64,000 nucleotides of DNA from Amaranthus tricolor (lineage: Eukaryota > Streptophyta > Magnoliopsida > Caryophyllales > Amaranthaceae): contig NC_080051.1 in assembly GCF_026212465.1 (NCBI RefSeq), positions 21,930,082-21,994,081 of the forward strand. Reading direction: 5' to 3'. The position numbers were made by a program, and so were the translations under genes. Shown piece by piece: positions 45,758 to 58,762 of this stretch (position 1 is the stretch's first letter; every line of letters starts with the position of its first letter). The notes beneath the pieces were generated by a model, which was not told the origin of the DNA, ran no database searches, and was given only the letters and a program-made list of their open reading frames with translations.

Positions 45758-48700
45758 AGGTAGTTTTTTTGAAAAAAAAAAAATAAAATAAAAATACATA
45801 AGATAATTTTTTGCAAATAAACCTATATATTAAGTAGCTTCTTGTAATTTTTCCAAAATTATAACTCCAATATCAAAATGGGACAACCAAAAATTGATTA
45901 TAAGTATAAGATTAGCTCTTATCTAAAGATAATAATTACACAAAAACTATTAATGCAAACTCTATTATTACAAAAAATTTAGCTAGCCATCTAACCGATT
46001 TAGAAAGAATCATATAGAGTAATGATTTCAATACATCCAAGAACAACTTAACTATTAGCAAGAAATCAAGTACTTCACCATCCAAAATCCAATTTCCCAA
46101 CTAAAGAATATATATATATATCAACTAATAAGCTAAGGGAAAATTTCTAAGCATGAAATGATGAAAGGCATGGACACAAGAGCTTATTGGGTTGTAGTTT
46201 CTCCTAATTATTTAGGTGGGTATGCTACAACATCATGTCATGAGTAACAAATTTAAAGCCTAAAAATCAATCAATAGGTGTTACATTTCTCCTTAAGTGT
46301 ATTTACTTATTGGAAGCCATCAAATATACTTCCTTCTATTCATCATTAATATTTTTAATTGTATATAATTTAAAATTATAATAAGTTGATATTATTAATT
46401 TTTATATTGATACGAATCAAATAAAATTTTACATGACTATGTTATAACTTATAGATTAAGAATACATAATGCAACTTAAGAATAATTAATAAATAATGTC
46501 AAAAGTCAACTAAAATACTCATGGTGAATATAAAAGATACTCATGACTGAATATAAAGAGGAGATTAAAAGCTCCACTTAGTTAGGATTTGACTTAGTGC
46601 ATGCATGATCGAGTACTTGTTAGTTGAGTCGCTTCATAGGAAGAAAATGCATTTGGGATTTGCTTACTTATATAATGGACGTACGTCACGGATTTGTATG
46701 AATCAAATTGGCTTTTTTTTTTCTGATTGGGATGAAAATGAATCATGTTTAGACAAACCATACATGCTACTTATATACTTGTCTTCTTATTAGTAATCAA
46801 TATTTTCATGCACTTTTTTCATTAAAAAAAAAAAAAAAAGATTTTATGCACTTTATGCATATTGAAATGGTAGTTGTTTTCTTTTTAGGGTTTTTCAAGT
46901 GTAATGTCTACTCCTTACTTTTTAGTCTTTACCTTAGCTTAAGAAGTATTTTTATTTTCCTTGCTCTTTGGTTAGGTTTAGGGGTTTGAGTAAGGGCTAT
47001 ATTGAAGTTATGATTCACTTTGTCATTAAAAACAAGAAACGAAACTTTTTTTTGAGTTACAACTTAGGCTAAGAGAATAAGAGTGTTTAGCAAGATCTAA
47101 ATTTTGGTTTCTCTGAAAAAAGTAAAACATGCTCCACTTAAGCCAAGACTCAAAATTTTTGTGATGGTAATATTAAAATTTTAAATCAAATTTTATTTAC
47201 ATTGTGTACATAAAGTTCTATACACTTGTGTCAAATTAATAATGCGAATTACAAAATAACGTGTATACAAGTAGTTTTATTAGCATTTAAAAACGAGAAA
47301 GTTTTGTATAGACTTGGTTCATACTATTTTAGTGTGCTATAAACTTAAAAGGTATTACATTCGTTTCGAACTACTTGAAATTGATTGTGACATGTTGTGT
47401 GGGAAAATATTGCTATCAGGTGCATGCATAATTAAACGGATGAAATATTAAAATAATACTTACTATTATTTAATTGATGCATCAAAATAATATGGACCAA
47501 ATTTGTACAAAACTTTATAAAAGCATTTGATGTTATAGGGTTACTTTTGGGTGAATTCGATGAAAGAAATTAGGTTACACTCAACCTAGCTACACTATGC
47601 ATATATAGTGGGATGATTTATGGAGTATTAGGATAAAAGGGCTGTAATGAGAGGAGCCTTTTCTTTTCTATGGCTTCACATTTAAAGTTTAATATTTTGA
47701 TATGTAAACGTGAATAAAGAGTATTATTTGTCATGATTTTTATTTTTAATCTATGATACAAAGCCCTAGGAAGCCATGACAAATGTCAATAATAGATAAT
47801 GTATACACTTCATGCTTGTGCTAACTTTTTATCACTTGTATTTTTTTTGTTTTTATTGAATTAGAGAGTCGAATGAAGGAAGCAAAAATTTCGGTGATTA
47901 TTGAAGTTAAAGTTTTTATTAAAAAATGGCAGTTTAATTTTTTAATTAAATATATTTTAGAAAATAAACTATGCCATCTTTAACACTTAATTTGTTTGGA
48001 TAATAATGTGGGATGTAAAGGGAAGGGAGAGGGTGGGAAGGTAAAGAAAGGGAGTGAATAATGAGAAAAACTAGAAGCTAAACCTACTATTTTTATAAGG
48101 TGTTTTTATGAGATAAAAATTGCTAATTATCCAACATAACTTTGAATTAATTTATAAAGTGATTTAATATCAAAAATACTAGTAGAAGTTACACCTACCA
48201 TTTTTTAACTTTTTTAAGTATAAAATTAAAATGCAGATTTTCTTTTCTAGGCTTGTTTTTTAATTATAATTTTGCATCGCTAGAGTGACTATAGAAGGTT
48301 TGAGAAAGTTCACATGTGACGAGAAGAGTGAAATGCATCATCATACTGAGAATATTGTACATATACAAAGAAGTCCTTTAAAACCTCTATACTATTATTT
48401 TGACATAAACATTTTTATTTCTTATTAAATCTAATTATTATTTCATACTACAACTACAAAATATATGTACGTATACTTGCATCATTCTTTATATTTTAAT
48501 CTCTATTTTCAAACTATTACATTATTAACATATCAAAAATTAAACTAGGTAATATAATTTATACTTTTATCATTGTTTAAAAATCATTTTATAATTTGTT
48601 AATATATTAAAAACTTCTGTGTATTACGAATTTTTATATTAGTAGTTTTATAATTTTTTTTCTTTTAACTTTTTTTGTGTGTTTTTGTTGTCAAAAGGGA

Positions 48701-48829
48701 CACGATACTAATGAGTAATGAGTATGCTATATTTATTGATACGAAGAGTTCTTTGTAACTATCTTTTGAATGTTAATTAAGTCATAAATATATATATTTT
48801 TGTAGTTTTTTTTAAGGTTATGTAAAACC
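45758..48829. other. Intergenic region with one MITE
   Basis: Sequence at about 46329-46543 (CTTCCTTCTATTCATC ... CATGGTGAATATAAAAG) is an inverted copy of the Stowaway family at 16961-17212 and 50494-50749. An echo of the foldback arm (ACATAAGATAATTTTTTGCA) lies at about 45795. The open frame of 62 codons at 46605-46793 has no recognisable domain. The remainder is AT-rich and unremarkable. Confidence 0.35.
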
Positions 48830-48837
48830 ATCTATAT

Positions 48838-49525
48838 TAGAGCTGGTAAGCTTGGAGGGGTAGCGGACCGAGTAGCACCTAAATATTCACCCGCAGGCTT
48901 AAATATTCAAAAGCCCGCCCGCATTTTGCGGGCATATTTTTTGTCACTACCCGCTAATTTTTAAAGTGGGCGGGACCCGCAGGTAGGCGGAAAGTTAAGT
49001 TTTAATAACAATTAAAATACAATGTGTTGTCTAAAATACTCTAAATATATATAAAGTCGCAAAATACTCAAATTACATGAATATTGATTATAAAAGGTGG
49101 AGTAGGCTACTTATTTGAACGTTGATAATCGACTGCTTGGGTGCTTTGGGGGTTAAAAACATTGAATAGTGACGGTAGAATTAGAAACTTTAAAGTCTAA
49201 AATAAACAAACCCCAATACTAGTACAAGAGTAATAAATTAAAGTTGGGCATGGGTATTAATTACTAAAGTTGGGTATGGGACATGTAGTAGTACTAGATT
49301 AATAATTAATAGAATTAATTATTTAATAAATAATATATTAAACTAAGCGGGCGGGCGGGTATACCTGCGGGTACTTTTTTGGTGTCGCTACCCGCCCATT
49401 TATCTTGACGAGCGGGTATTATCCATCCAAACTTTAAATTTTTTTGAAAAACGTTGTCCATACCTGCCTGTTTTTCGAGCTGGATGGGTCGAGCCTAGCG
49501 GATAGCCCGCCCATGAACATCTCTA
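48838..49525. mobile_element. Non-autonomous hAT element with 8-bp TSD
   Basis: Starts TAGAGCTGGTAAG and ends ATGAACATCTCTA. The octamer ATCTATAT flanks both sides exactly (48830-48837 and 49526-49533). Inner ends are rich in inverted GCGGGCGGG/CCCGCCCG words around an AT-rich centre. 688 bp, no transposase. Confidence 0.88.
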
Positions 49526-49533
49526 ATCTATAT

Positions 49534-50452
49534 ATTTGCAATATATTAGCTTTTATTATTTTTTTTCAATGAAAACTAACTTTTAAAAATGTAAAGTTGC
49601 AAAAATTATCTTTACAATTTTTTTAAAAATTTCAATTAAAGCTAAGGTTTAGTAAATCAGGTTAGTTCTCTCTAAACAAGTAAATTGTAGTATATATATT
49701 AGCATGTTCAATATGTTCGGGGCCTCGGAAAATTAAAGGTCTCAATATTAATTATGTATTATATGTTAAATATTTAAAAATATAAAATTATTAAAAAAAA
49801 TATCATAATTTTTAAAATTGCACAAAATCTTCATAGAACTTTTCAGATTTTGCTTGCCAGTTGTACTTTGTCTCAATGAATTATCAATTTATCATTATTT
49901 AGAAATAGAATTTTTATTTTTTTTGCAAAATTTAAGAGAAATCTAACCCTCAGTGTTTTATGTTGGCCAGCTTGAAAAATTGTCTACAGAATAACAAAAC
50001 ATTCCTTAAAGAAGAAATTTCATGTTGAAATTGTTTTTGTTTTACCTATTTAATTGCATAAAGTATTCAAAAGCCTTGCTTAGACAGCTTTTACCCAAGG
50101 CCTAATGCTTAAACATACCCTTTTTATTTAAAAGTTCTAAAAATATAAAACATATAGTATGCGAACGTACATAACTAGCTTTGGTACAAAAATGTTTCGA
50201 ACTGGAAAAGGAAGCAAAGAAGTGTCATAGTAGCTTCCTCAAACTAGCTAAATTACAACTATATAATCTAAATCAAATAATTTTATACTCATATGATTAA
50301 TTAACTATATATTATATGCATAAGAATAAATAGAAATAAAGTTGCCATCATTATATCTAACGTGAATTTGAAGGGACGAAGAAGGGGGTGGGGATTGGGG
50401 AAGGAATAGAAATATCAAAAAAGCATGAAATCTATTTAAAGATTATTACTCC
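49534..50452. other. AT-rich intergenic spacer
   Basis: No gene or element boundary recognised. Confidence 0.3.
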
Positions 50453-50494
<42 letters not shown>

Positions 50495-50769
50495 TCCTTC
50501 TAATTCATAGAAAATGAGACATTTACCTTTTAACACTATTTACTTATTAATCTTAATTTGTAATGTATTCTTAATCTATAAATTAAAGCATAGTCATGTT
50601 GGATCATGTTTGATTCATCTCAATGCAAAGATTATTAATATCCACTTTTTATAATATTTCGTTATGTATAGTAAAAGATATTAAGCATTGAATAAGTATA
50701 TTCATTAGTGTGCAAAAGTAAATGTCCCATTTTCTATGTATTGGAGGGATTATTATTATTATTATTATT
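50453..50769. mobile_element. Stowaway MITE inserted in a (TTA)n tract
   Basis: The element at about 50494-50749 starts CTCCTTCTAATTCATAG and ends CTATGTATTGGAGGGA, with inner words GAGACATTT and AAATGTCCC. It is flanked by (TTA)n on the left (50453-50493) and on the right (50751-50769), so it appears to have landed inside one microsatellite. Confidence 0.65.
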
Positions 50770-50787
50770 TTATTTTTAAAACTATTA

Positions 50788-51013
50788 CTCCCTCTGTTCC
50801 TTTTTATTTGTGCACTTTACTTTTTTACGTATTTCAATGTAAATTTTGAGCCTTGATATCTCATAGTACGTATAATAAGATATTCTAAAAATTAAATATT
50901 AAAATTCTTTGCATCAAGACAATCACATGAATATATACTTTAAAAATCAAATTTAAATTTCTCTCTCGTAAAATGGAAAAACTTAAAGTGGACAAACAAA
51001 AAAAACGAAGGAA
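50788..51013. mobile_element. Stowaway MITE
   Basis: A 226-bp TA-flanked element, CTCCCTCTGTTCCTTTTTAT to ACGAAGGAAG, with inner inverse words GTGCACTTTACTTTTT and AACTTAAAGTGGACAAAC. Confidence 0.75.
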
Positions 51014-51015
51014 GT

Positions 51016-52009
51016 ATTATTAATATTATCATGATAAAACAAATTTAACAATAATGAAATGTTTTGCAATTTTTGGCTTTTGCCTTTTGAATTTTATTTT
51101 TTTGGTTGACAAATATAACTAAAAGAAAAAAATGATAAATGACATTAAAGTTGTAAGCCAACAAAAAGCTAACCTTTTATTTTGGCTTTTGATTTACTTA
51201 ATTTTTAATAAACAAATAAATAATAAATAATTTTTACCAAAAATCTTTTATAAATCAATATTTTCAACTTCTGAGCTGAGCCAATAATTTTAACTAAATA
51301 TTGTAATTAATAGTCCTTTGTTATACAAACTGAATATGGAAGAGTAGTAACTAAATACTATGAGGATACTTAATTATAATTTGGTCCATCAATTCCACTT
51401 TTTGATTTGTTCTAATCCTTTTCATAAATCAATCAATCAATCAATAAGGAAAACCAAATCTTACTTTATCAAAATTTATTTAATTTTTTCTTGGTAGCCA
51501 AACCTACAACTACAAGGCGAAGGGATCCAATCTTTTATTTAATTTTTCTTTCTCACTCTAGAAAAAGTTAAACGAGCCACGAGTGCAATCATTATTATGC
51601 ATATTAAGACTAGCCCACCAACACACAAAATTCTTCCCTTTTTTTCTAACATGCACATGCGCACACAACAAGTTCAAGTGGGTTTAATTAATTAATTAAT
51701 TAATTAAACTAATTAATTACACTCGTTTTGGACTTTCTTACTACTACTAATTAATTAATAAATTAATCTCATCATTTGGCTTTGTTTAGTTTAAAAGGCT
51801 AAGACTAGTTTTCATTAATACTAATTGAGCCACACCTAATTATGATTTTTTACGGTTTCCAAATTAAGAAAGTAATTAAAACATTAATTGAAACTGTATA
51901 GATAACATCTAAACAGAGAAAAATAATAAACATGTCTTGTGAATGTAAATAAAAAGAAATATTGAAAATATTTTGCTAAAAGAAAATAGTGTAAAGTTAA
52001 ATGAAAGGA
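51016..52009. other. AT-rich intergenic spacer
   Basis: Contains short tandem tetranucleotides (AATC near 51430 and TTAA/AATT near 51690). No gene recognised. Confidence 0.3.
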
Positions 52010-52016
52010 TAATAAT

Positions 52017-52071
<55 letters not shown>

Positions 52072-52090
52072 TTAATAATAATAATAATAA
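52010..52090. repeat. (AAT)n microsatellite
   Basis: About 27 units with a single ATT interruption near 52071. Confidence 0.95.
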
Positions 52091-52373
52091 GTGTAGTAAT
52101 ATTATAGGAACATGGAAGACAAGCTAATGAGCTAGGGAACTCATAATGTGAATCATGACAAATAAGGACACCCTACGATTTTCTTTTCTTAGTTCTTTAT
52201 ATAGAATAAAGTTCATTAGGAATTCATTTGTTTGTATAAATCTAGTCTATAGAACAGCACGCCATTTTATGTACACACATAAACAATTTTTATTTGCAAT
52301 TAAAAAAATTATTATTCGTTTACTATCAAGAAATTTAATTGTTGAAACCTCATAATATATATGTTTTATAGTT

Positions 52374-52822
52374 AGTTAATAGAGTATAAAACATATTTTT
52401 GAGGTTTCAACCATCAATTTAACCTTTTAGCCGAGTTAGTTCTTTAACAAGTATCAGAGCTCAAGTCATAGAAAGGCTGCGAGTTCAAATCGGAATCTCA
52501 TCTATTCCTTAGTCAAGTAGAATATTTTACACCATACATGTGGATGACATGTTTAGCATTCATATTTCAGCCGGTCTCTTGAGAGGCCGTCTCTTTGAGA
52601 GACGTCTCTCAGGACTAACTCATTAAAGCTTAATGCCTACTCTTACTCAACATTTTTCTTATGAGCCGGCCCAGTTAGACATGGTCTCTTAAAAAGAGCG
52701 TCTCTCACAAGAATTTATGTTCATATTTATAGTCCAAAGGAATTTAGTGTGAGGGGTGTGATCATAGAATATAAAATATATCATGAAACTTTAATTATTA
52801 GTTGAGTTAATTTCTTACTAGT
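52374..52822 (+). mobile_element. TRIM copy interrupted by a GAGACG MITE
   Basis: The left LTR (about 52374-52449) has AGAGTATAAAACATA and CAACCATCAATTTAA and ends TCTTTAACA, followed at once by AGTATCAGAGCT, a tRNA-Met-type primer-binding site. The right LTR (about 52760-52822) has AGAATATAAAATATA and TTAGTTGAGTTAA. It belongs to the same family as 24442-24731, in plus orientation. The internal part is split by the MITE at 52568-52719. Confidence 0.6.
52568..52719. mobile_element. GAGACG-family MITE with perfect 9-bp TSD (copy C)
   Basis: 152 bp, starting CAGCCGGTCTCTTGAGAGG and ending CTCACAAGAATTTATG. TTCATATTT is present at 52559-52567 and 52720-52728. Start and end match copy A at 8002-8200 in design. 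Confidence 0.72.
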
Positions 52823-54326
52823 ATCTTTAGTCTGAAATCTCCTACAAAATAAATGGAAATTATTGAGTTTAGAGCAAATAAGTAATTTTTTTTTCCATTT
52901 GTTGGAGAACTAATATTCGAATTTCGAAGTCATAAAGTACTTGTTGTGTCCTTTAGCAAATTACTTGCTTTGATCTTTTTATAGATTTAGTGATCAAAAA
53001 GATGCTTCGCTTGTAACGGCAACTCTCAAAGATATTTAGTAGTTCAAGAAATGCCACTTTAAATAAAGATAATACTTTTTTAATTAGTTTTTATTTGCAC
53101 TTAAATATTTTTTTTAAATAGTTAAATATATTTGTCAGATTATTTATATATTGAATTTGTATATAATAAAAAATTAAAAAAATTTAATATTATAAAAATA
53201 TGCGACAAAATGAACAAAACAAAATCTAATAAATAACTATATTTTTTCTCAATAATAATTGCAATATACAAAACACCATAAAATAATAAACAATATACCT
53301 AAAAGCTGGTTTGAAAATAAGTGAAAAAGTATAATACTTGAAAGGTTCAATATTTGCATCTAATTTTGCAACTTTGGGTTCCCGATCATTTGGGAATTTT
53401 TATGCCTCGTGTTAAGTCCTTGTTTATATGCTCAATTGTTTAGCATAACAATTGTTTTTTTGGGAATTTGAAAATAAATTATTAAGCCAACTTGAACAAA
53501 GAGCAACAAAGATGAAAGGCGAACCTCTCAAGCAAGCTAACTTATCAAAGGCTATATAGACTCAAGCCAATTTTGGTCCCTAAGGTTGGTTTTGATTTTG
53601 ATGAATAATCCAATAATTAGGAAAAATCATTTATTTTCTTCATGATCAAAAGCTATATAGAATCATGCCATATATAGGATTTACATGTAATATTTATTTT
53701 CTTCGTGATCATGCTCTTAGGAAAAAGCGTAACCAGAGACCAATAAATAGTACCACGAAGCACAATTGAGATCACCAATTGAAGTTGGTTGTATATGACA
53801 AGCTAAGAAGTAATGTAGAATGAAACTTGAATTCAAGAACTTTGCCAATGGACACCAACAATCGTACCTTCATATCCTAGACTTGTACTAGAAGAAGATC
53901 GTGATAGTATATATACCAAATGAAAATCGATGCAATATTCTAATATAAAATTGATTTATTTTATAATGTGTTTTTTTGTCAAAAAAAAAAACTATGAATA
54001 GCATTTTTTTGCCTCACAATAATTGTGGAAGGTAATGTGTTGGCTTATAGGCTTGAAGTTAGATTTTGTTGGATATTTTAGAGTAATCAAGTACATTTGA
54101 GCTAATGATACAACAAGAGGCAGTAGTCTTGAATGACAATATGTTCGTTCGAGCAAAGAAACACTAGTCTGATTACTTTTTTCTCATTTGAGCACTTTGT
54201 CTGAGTACATCTTTCTATTTCGTCATATTTTTTGCGCACTGATGTATTGCTCTATGTATTGACAAAATGATTTGTTACTTGCTTCATAATGTTGGGGCAT
54301 CTACATCTTTTCATTGATAAGATATA
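52823..54326. other. AT-rich intergenic spacer left of the copia element
   Basis: No gene or defined repeat recognised. Confidence 0.3.
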
Positions 54327-54707
54327 TGTTAGAAATGTTTAGATGGAAGTAGTAGTGGGTTACTTATTTTGTTTAATAGTTGAAAAAGAAATATTATGTG
54401 ATGTTGAATTTGTATAAGAGAAAATGCTTTTGTGAAATGGTTGGGTTGTTATTGATTGGAAATGCTTTTCTTACATATATCCATATTTATAGGCCTAGTA
54501 TGTTGGTTTCTATAATGCACTAGAATTCTCTAGTTTTAACTAGTTGTAACTATAATATAGATTATTCTAGGATTATTTCTTCTAGATTTTCATTTAGGTG
54601 ATTATTAGTCATATCCTAGATTTTTCTAGATATTTACATTACATATTTTCTTAGGAATAATCTAGATACTAATGCTTATAGATTTTTCAAGATTAATGTT
54701 TTTAACA
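54327..54707 (-). repeat. 3' LTR of the copia element
   Basis: Begins TGTTAGAAATGTTTAG and ends TAATGTTTTTAACA on the plus strand. It is adjoined internally by CTCCCCCTTAATC, which on the element strand is the polypurine tract GATTAAGGGGGAG. Confidence 0.9.
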
Positions 54708-57700
54708 CTCCCCCTTAATCTGAAAAATCTTAAACTTCGAGTTGACGTCGAAATTGGAAGAATTTGTTTGTTGGAAGTGCCTTGATAAATATATCCACGA
54801 TTTGTTTTCCCGTCCTGCAGAATTGTAGCTCGATCTCTTGTTTCTCGACCAATTCTCAAATAAAGTGATGTCGTATCTCGATATGCTTCGTGCGACAATG
54901 GAAGACTGGATTTTTTGTCATAGCTCTGGCTGACATATTGTCACAATAGATGGTAGTTGGATCTTCTATCTCTTGTTGTAGATCGTTTATAATTCTTCTT
55001 ATCCATACAGCTTCATATGCCGAGCTTGTAGCTGATATGTATTCTGCTTCTGATAATGATAGTGCTACCGTTGCTTGTTTCTTTGATGAACATGAGATAG
55101 ACTTGGATCCCAACTGGAACACATATCCGCTTGTACTTTTTCGATCATCGATGCTTCCGGCCCAGTCGCCCTCTGTGTAGCCTGTGAGCTTGAAGTCAAT
55201 CTCGGACTCGTACATTATTCAATGGCTTTTCGTTCCTTTGATATACTTGAGAATCCTTTTTGCAGCTGCTAAGTGAGCTTTGCTTGGCTCACTTATAAAC
55301 CTTGAAATGATGCTGACTGTATGAAAAATGTCGGGTCTCGTATTTGTAAGATAAATGAGAGATCCGACCAAACTTCGGTAGAGTGATGCATCCACTTTTT
55401 CTTTGCCATCATTCTTGGAGAGCTTTTCATTTGTAGCCATTGGCTTACAATTGCTCATGTTGAATTTTTTGAGCATATCCTCAGCATATTTTTCTTGTGA
55501 GAGAAATATTTTATCTGGACTTTGCTTTACTTGCATGCCAAGGAAGTATTTCATAGCTCCGAGGTCTGTCATTTCATATTTTGACATCATTGATTTCTTG
55601 AACTCATCTATCATACTCGAATTGGCGCCTGTGTAGATAAGATCATCTTTATATAGGCATAAGATGAGAAAATCTGAGCCTTGAGTTTTGATATAGAGTA
55701 ATGGCTCACTTGGGCTTTTTCTAAACCCATTTTGGAGAAGATAGAAATCGATTTTGCTCGAGGAGCCTGCTTGAGCCCATAAAGGGCTTTTCGAAGGCGA
55801 TACACTTTGTCTTCTTTCCCTTTGATTACATATCCTTGTGGTTGTTCAACATATACCTCTTCTTCTAGCTCCACATTGAGAAATGCTGACTTGACATCTA
55901 ATTGATAAACTGTTAACTTGAATTTGGCAGCAAGGGCGAGTACTGACCTAATTTTTTCCATGCGGACAACTGGAGCATACGTCTCGTTGAAGTTGATGCT
56001 AGGCTGTTGTGAGTTGCCTTTTACTACGAGATGTGCCTTGTGTTTTTGGATGGAACCATCTTCATTGAACTTGGTCTTGTAGACCCATTTGAGGCCTATA
56101 ACTTCCATGTCTTGTCGCTTTTGCACGAGCTTCCATGTGTCATTCTTCTCTATCATCTTGATCTCCTTATTCATGGCGTCGATCCATTTTTCTTCTCGAG
56201 CTGCTTCTTGAAAGTTTTTTGGTTTGCATGTAAAGAGTGCCATGATTGCACTGGTATTCTTTAAGTAGCCTGGGGGACGCCGATCTCGATGTGATCGTCG
56301 AATTTTTGGTGTTGGACTTGATTCTGGTGATGGAATTGAGCTTGATGGTGATCTTGGGTTGCTTGATGGTGATCTTGGTTTGCTTGATGTTTGAGTTGGT
56401 GACTGACTTAAGCCTTCATCCTGATCTGGACTTGGTAGTGGAATGACTACTACTGGAATTTCTGGATCATTCTCATTCTATTTCAATTGCGCTCCTTCGT
56501 CGAAGATGACATCTCTTGAGATGATCAACTTCTTAGAATCGGGCTGATAGAGACGATATCCTTTAGACTCGTCACTGTATCCAATGAAGAAACAATTTTC
56601 TCTTTTTCCATCTAACTTATCCTGATTTTCTTCGGGACGTGGGCATATGCAATGCACCCGAAAACTTTAAAATGCTCAACCATTAGTTTTCGTTTATGCC
56701 AAGCTTCGTAGGATGTCATGCTTCCAATTGCGTTTGTGGGAGATCTGTTGAGGATGTAAATAGCTGTGTGGACAGCTTCGGCCCAAAAATATTTAGGTAG
56801 ATTTTTTCCTTGCATCATACTACGAGCCATTTCAACAATTATTTTGTTTCTCCTTTCTGTCACACCATTTTTTTGTGGTGTGGGTTTGACTGTTAGCTCC
56901 TTTTTTATGTCGTGTTATTTACAATAGTTGTTGAATTCATTACTTGTGAATTCTCCCCCACGATCGGTTGGTAAAACATTTATTGAATGCCCACTTTGTT
57001 TTTCTTGTGAGGGCTTTAAATTGCATGAAGTGGGATAATGCTTCTGATTTTTTCTCCAGGAAATATACCCCACATCATGTGTGAAAAATCATCAACAATC
57101 TACAAAAAATATCTTTTTCCGCCAAGAGACGGATTCTTGGTAAGGCCTCATATATCTGCATGGACAAGTTCTAATGGAGCTCTGGCCCTCCAAGATGAGG
57201 TTGAAAATGGTGATCTATGCATTTTGCCATAGATACAACCCTCGCAAATTTTCCTTTCATTAGTGATTAGTGGTAGCCCAATCACTGTTTCTCTATTTTT
57301 TAACAACTTTATAAACTGTCAAAATTTAAATGCTCGAATCTCAAATGCCACGAGGTGGATTAATCCACTATTGTACTGAGGGCAATATTAGACTCTAATT
57401 GCATTTTAAGTGGAAATATTTTATTTAGAGCCATTTTAGTGGTTGTGATTAATTGCCCATTTTTCTTATCATATATGTGGCATTGATTATTATCAAATTT
57501 TACGATATAGCCCTCTTGAACTAATTGTCCCACACTTAATAAATTTTGTGTCAGCCTAGGGACATAAATTTTTGTTTTAACAACAAGTGTTTCCTTTCCG
57601 GAAACTTTTTTATTACTCCCATCACCAAGTGTTATTTGTGATTTTATATTTTTATCAAGATTGACAAAGAAATTTTTACTTTCGGTCATGTGGTTGGAAC

Positions 57701-57764
57701 AACCACTATCTATGTACCATGTGTCATTTTGCTCTTCTTGAGCGTTTAAACATGTGTAGAACAA
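54662..57764 (-). pseudogene. copia pol (protease, integrase, reverse transcriptase, RNase H), disrupted
   Basis: On the minus strand the domains follow in copia order. Protease: WYIDSGCSNHMTE with the DSG active site near 57715. Integrase: its C-terminal part MTERRNKIIVEMARSMM and YFWAEAVHTAIYILN at 56863-56612, preceded by a shifted, degraded catalytic core. Reverse transcriptase: 56243-55219, with AHLVVKGNSQ, YQLDVKSAFLNVELEEE and KALYGLKQAPR. RNase H: 55215-54860, with GDWAGS, SEAEYIS and IYCDN. The reverse-transcriptase active-site box reads YKDD instead of the usual YVDD. Several frameshifts (for example near 55730, 55215 and 56880) and stops separate the open pieces. The protein would copy and integrate the element; this copy cannot make it. 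Confidence 0.88.
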
Positions 57765-57799
57765 TTGATCATTAAAGTCATTATTTTCTGTGAAATTAG

Positions 57800-58675
57800 C
57801 TTCTTATTTTTGCCGGAAATAACAGTCTTTTTCAAAGTGAGAGTGTCGTGTACATTTTTTGCATTTGTACTGACAATCTTTTGTGTTATGACCATTTTTC
57901 TTGCATAATATGCAATATGAATTATTATCTCGACTCCCTTGATTTTTATAAGTTCCTCTCCTCCGACCACGGTTATTATAATTTCCTCTATTTGATTGAA
58001 AATGTTTATCATGAATATTTTTATTTTCTCCATTATTAGAGAATTTTAATTTATTCATGAGCTAATAGAGAGCCCATTAGCTCAGTCATGGTGAGTGATC
58101 TTAAATCTTTATTAGACTCTTCTATAACAATCACTATGTGATCAAAATTTTTAGTGAGTGTTCTTAATATTTTTCGAATTATTTTCACATCTTTAATTGT
58201 GTCTCCATTAGATCGAATTTGGTTAACAATATTCGAGACTCGATCAACATATGTTTGAATTGATTCATTATCTAACATTTGAAGGGTATCAAATTGACCC
58301 CACAAAGATTGAAGTTTAAAGAGTATAACCTTATCGAGCCTCTATGTTTTGTCTCCAAAATACTCCGTGCTTCCTTTGCCGTTGTAGCAGCCATGATTGT
58401 TGGTAGGATTGTTTCATCTACCCCTTGATATATTATCGATAGGGCATAATGTCCCTTCTTTTATTTTGTTTATATTGACCTTTTTTGGTCTCATCCCAAG
58501 AAGCCTCTTCATTAGCATCATTTGCATATCCCTCTTGTATAATTTCTCATATATCTTGGGTGATGAAAATTGATTTCATTTGCATGCTCCATTGATCAAA
58601 TTTCTCCCCCTTAAATATTGGTACTTAATTAACTTGGGGATTAAAAATGTTTGTGTTTGGAGTAGGGGAGGCCAT
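57800..58675 (-). pseudogene. copia gag with two zinc knuckles, disrupted
   Basis: The first Met is at 58675 (MASPTPNTN). A UBN2-type gag core follows, including MWGQFDTLQMLDNESIQTYV and FDHIVIVIEESNKDLRSL (58305-58051). A zinc-knuckle segment with CILCKKNGHNTKDC and CKKCTRHSHFEKDC lies at about 57910-57815. Gag packages the RNA in cytoplasmic particles. In-frame stops in the first 350 bp and a stop after LAHE at 58051 break the frame. Confidence 0.8.
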
Positions 58676-58744
58676 TTGAGTTGATGAGGAGTTTGTATTG
58701 ATATGGAGTTTGGATGATGGATGAAAATTGGAGACTTGGATTAA

Positions 58745-58762
58745 TATGGCTTTGATATCAAA
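58745..58762 (-). promoter_or_regulatory. Primer-binding site of the copia element
   Basis: On the element strand the internal region begins TTTGATATCAAAGCC just inside the 5' LTR. This matches the initiator tRNA-Met type TGGTATCAGAGCC with a few changes. Confidence 0.65.

Noticed and set aside
55403..56446. Plus-strand open frames across the copia element
   Set aside because: They are antisense shadows of reverse transcriptase and integrase sequence.
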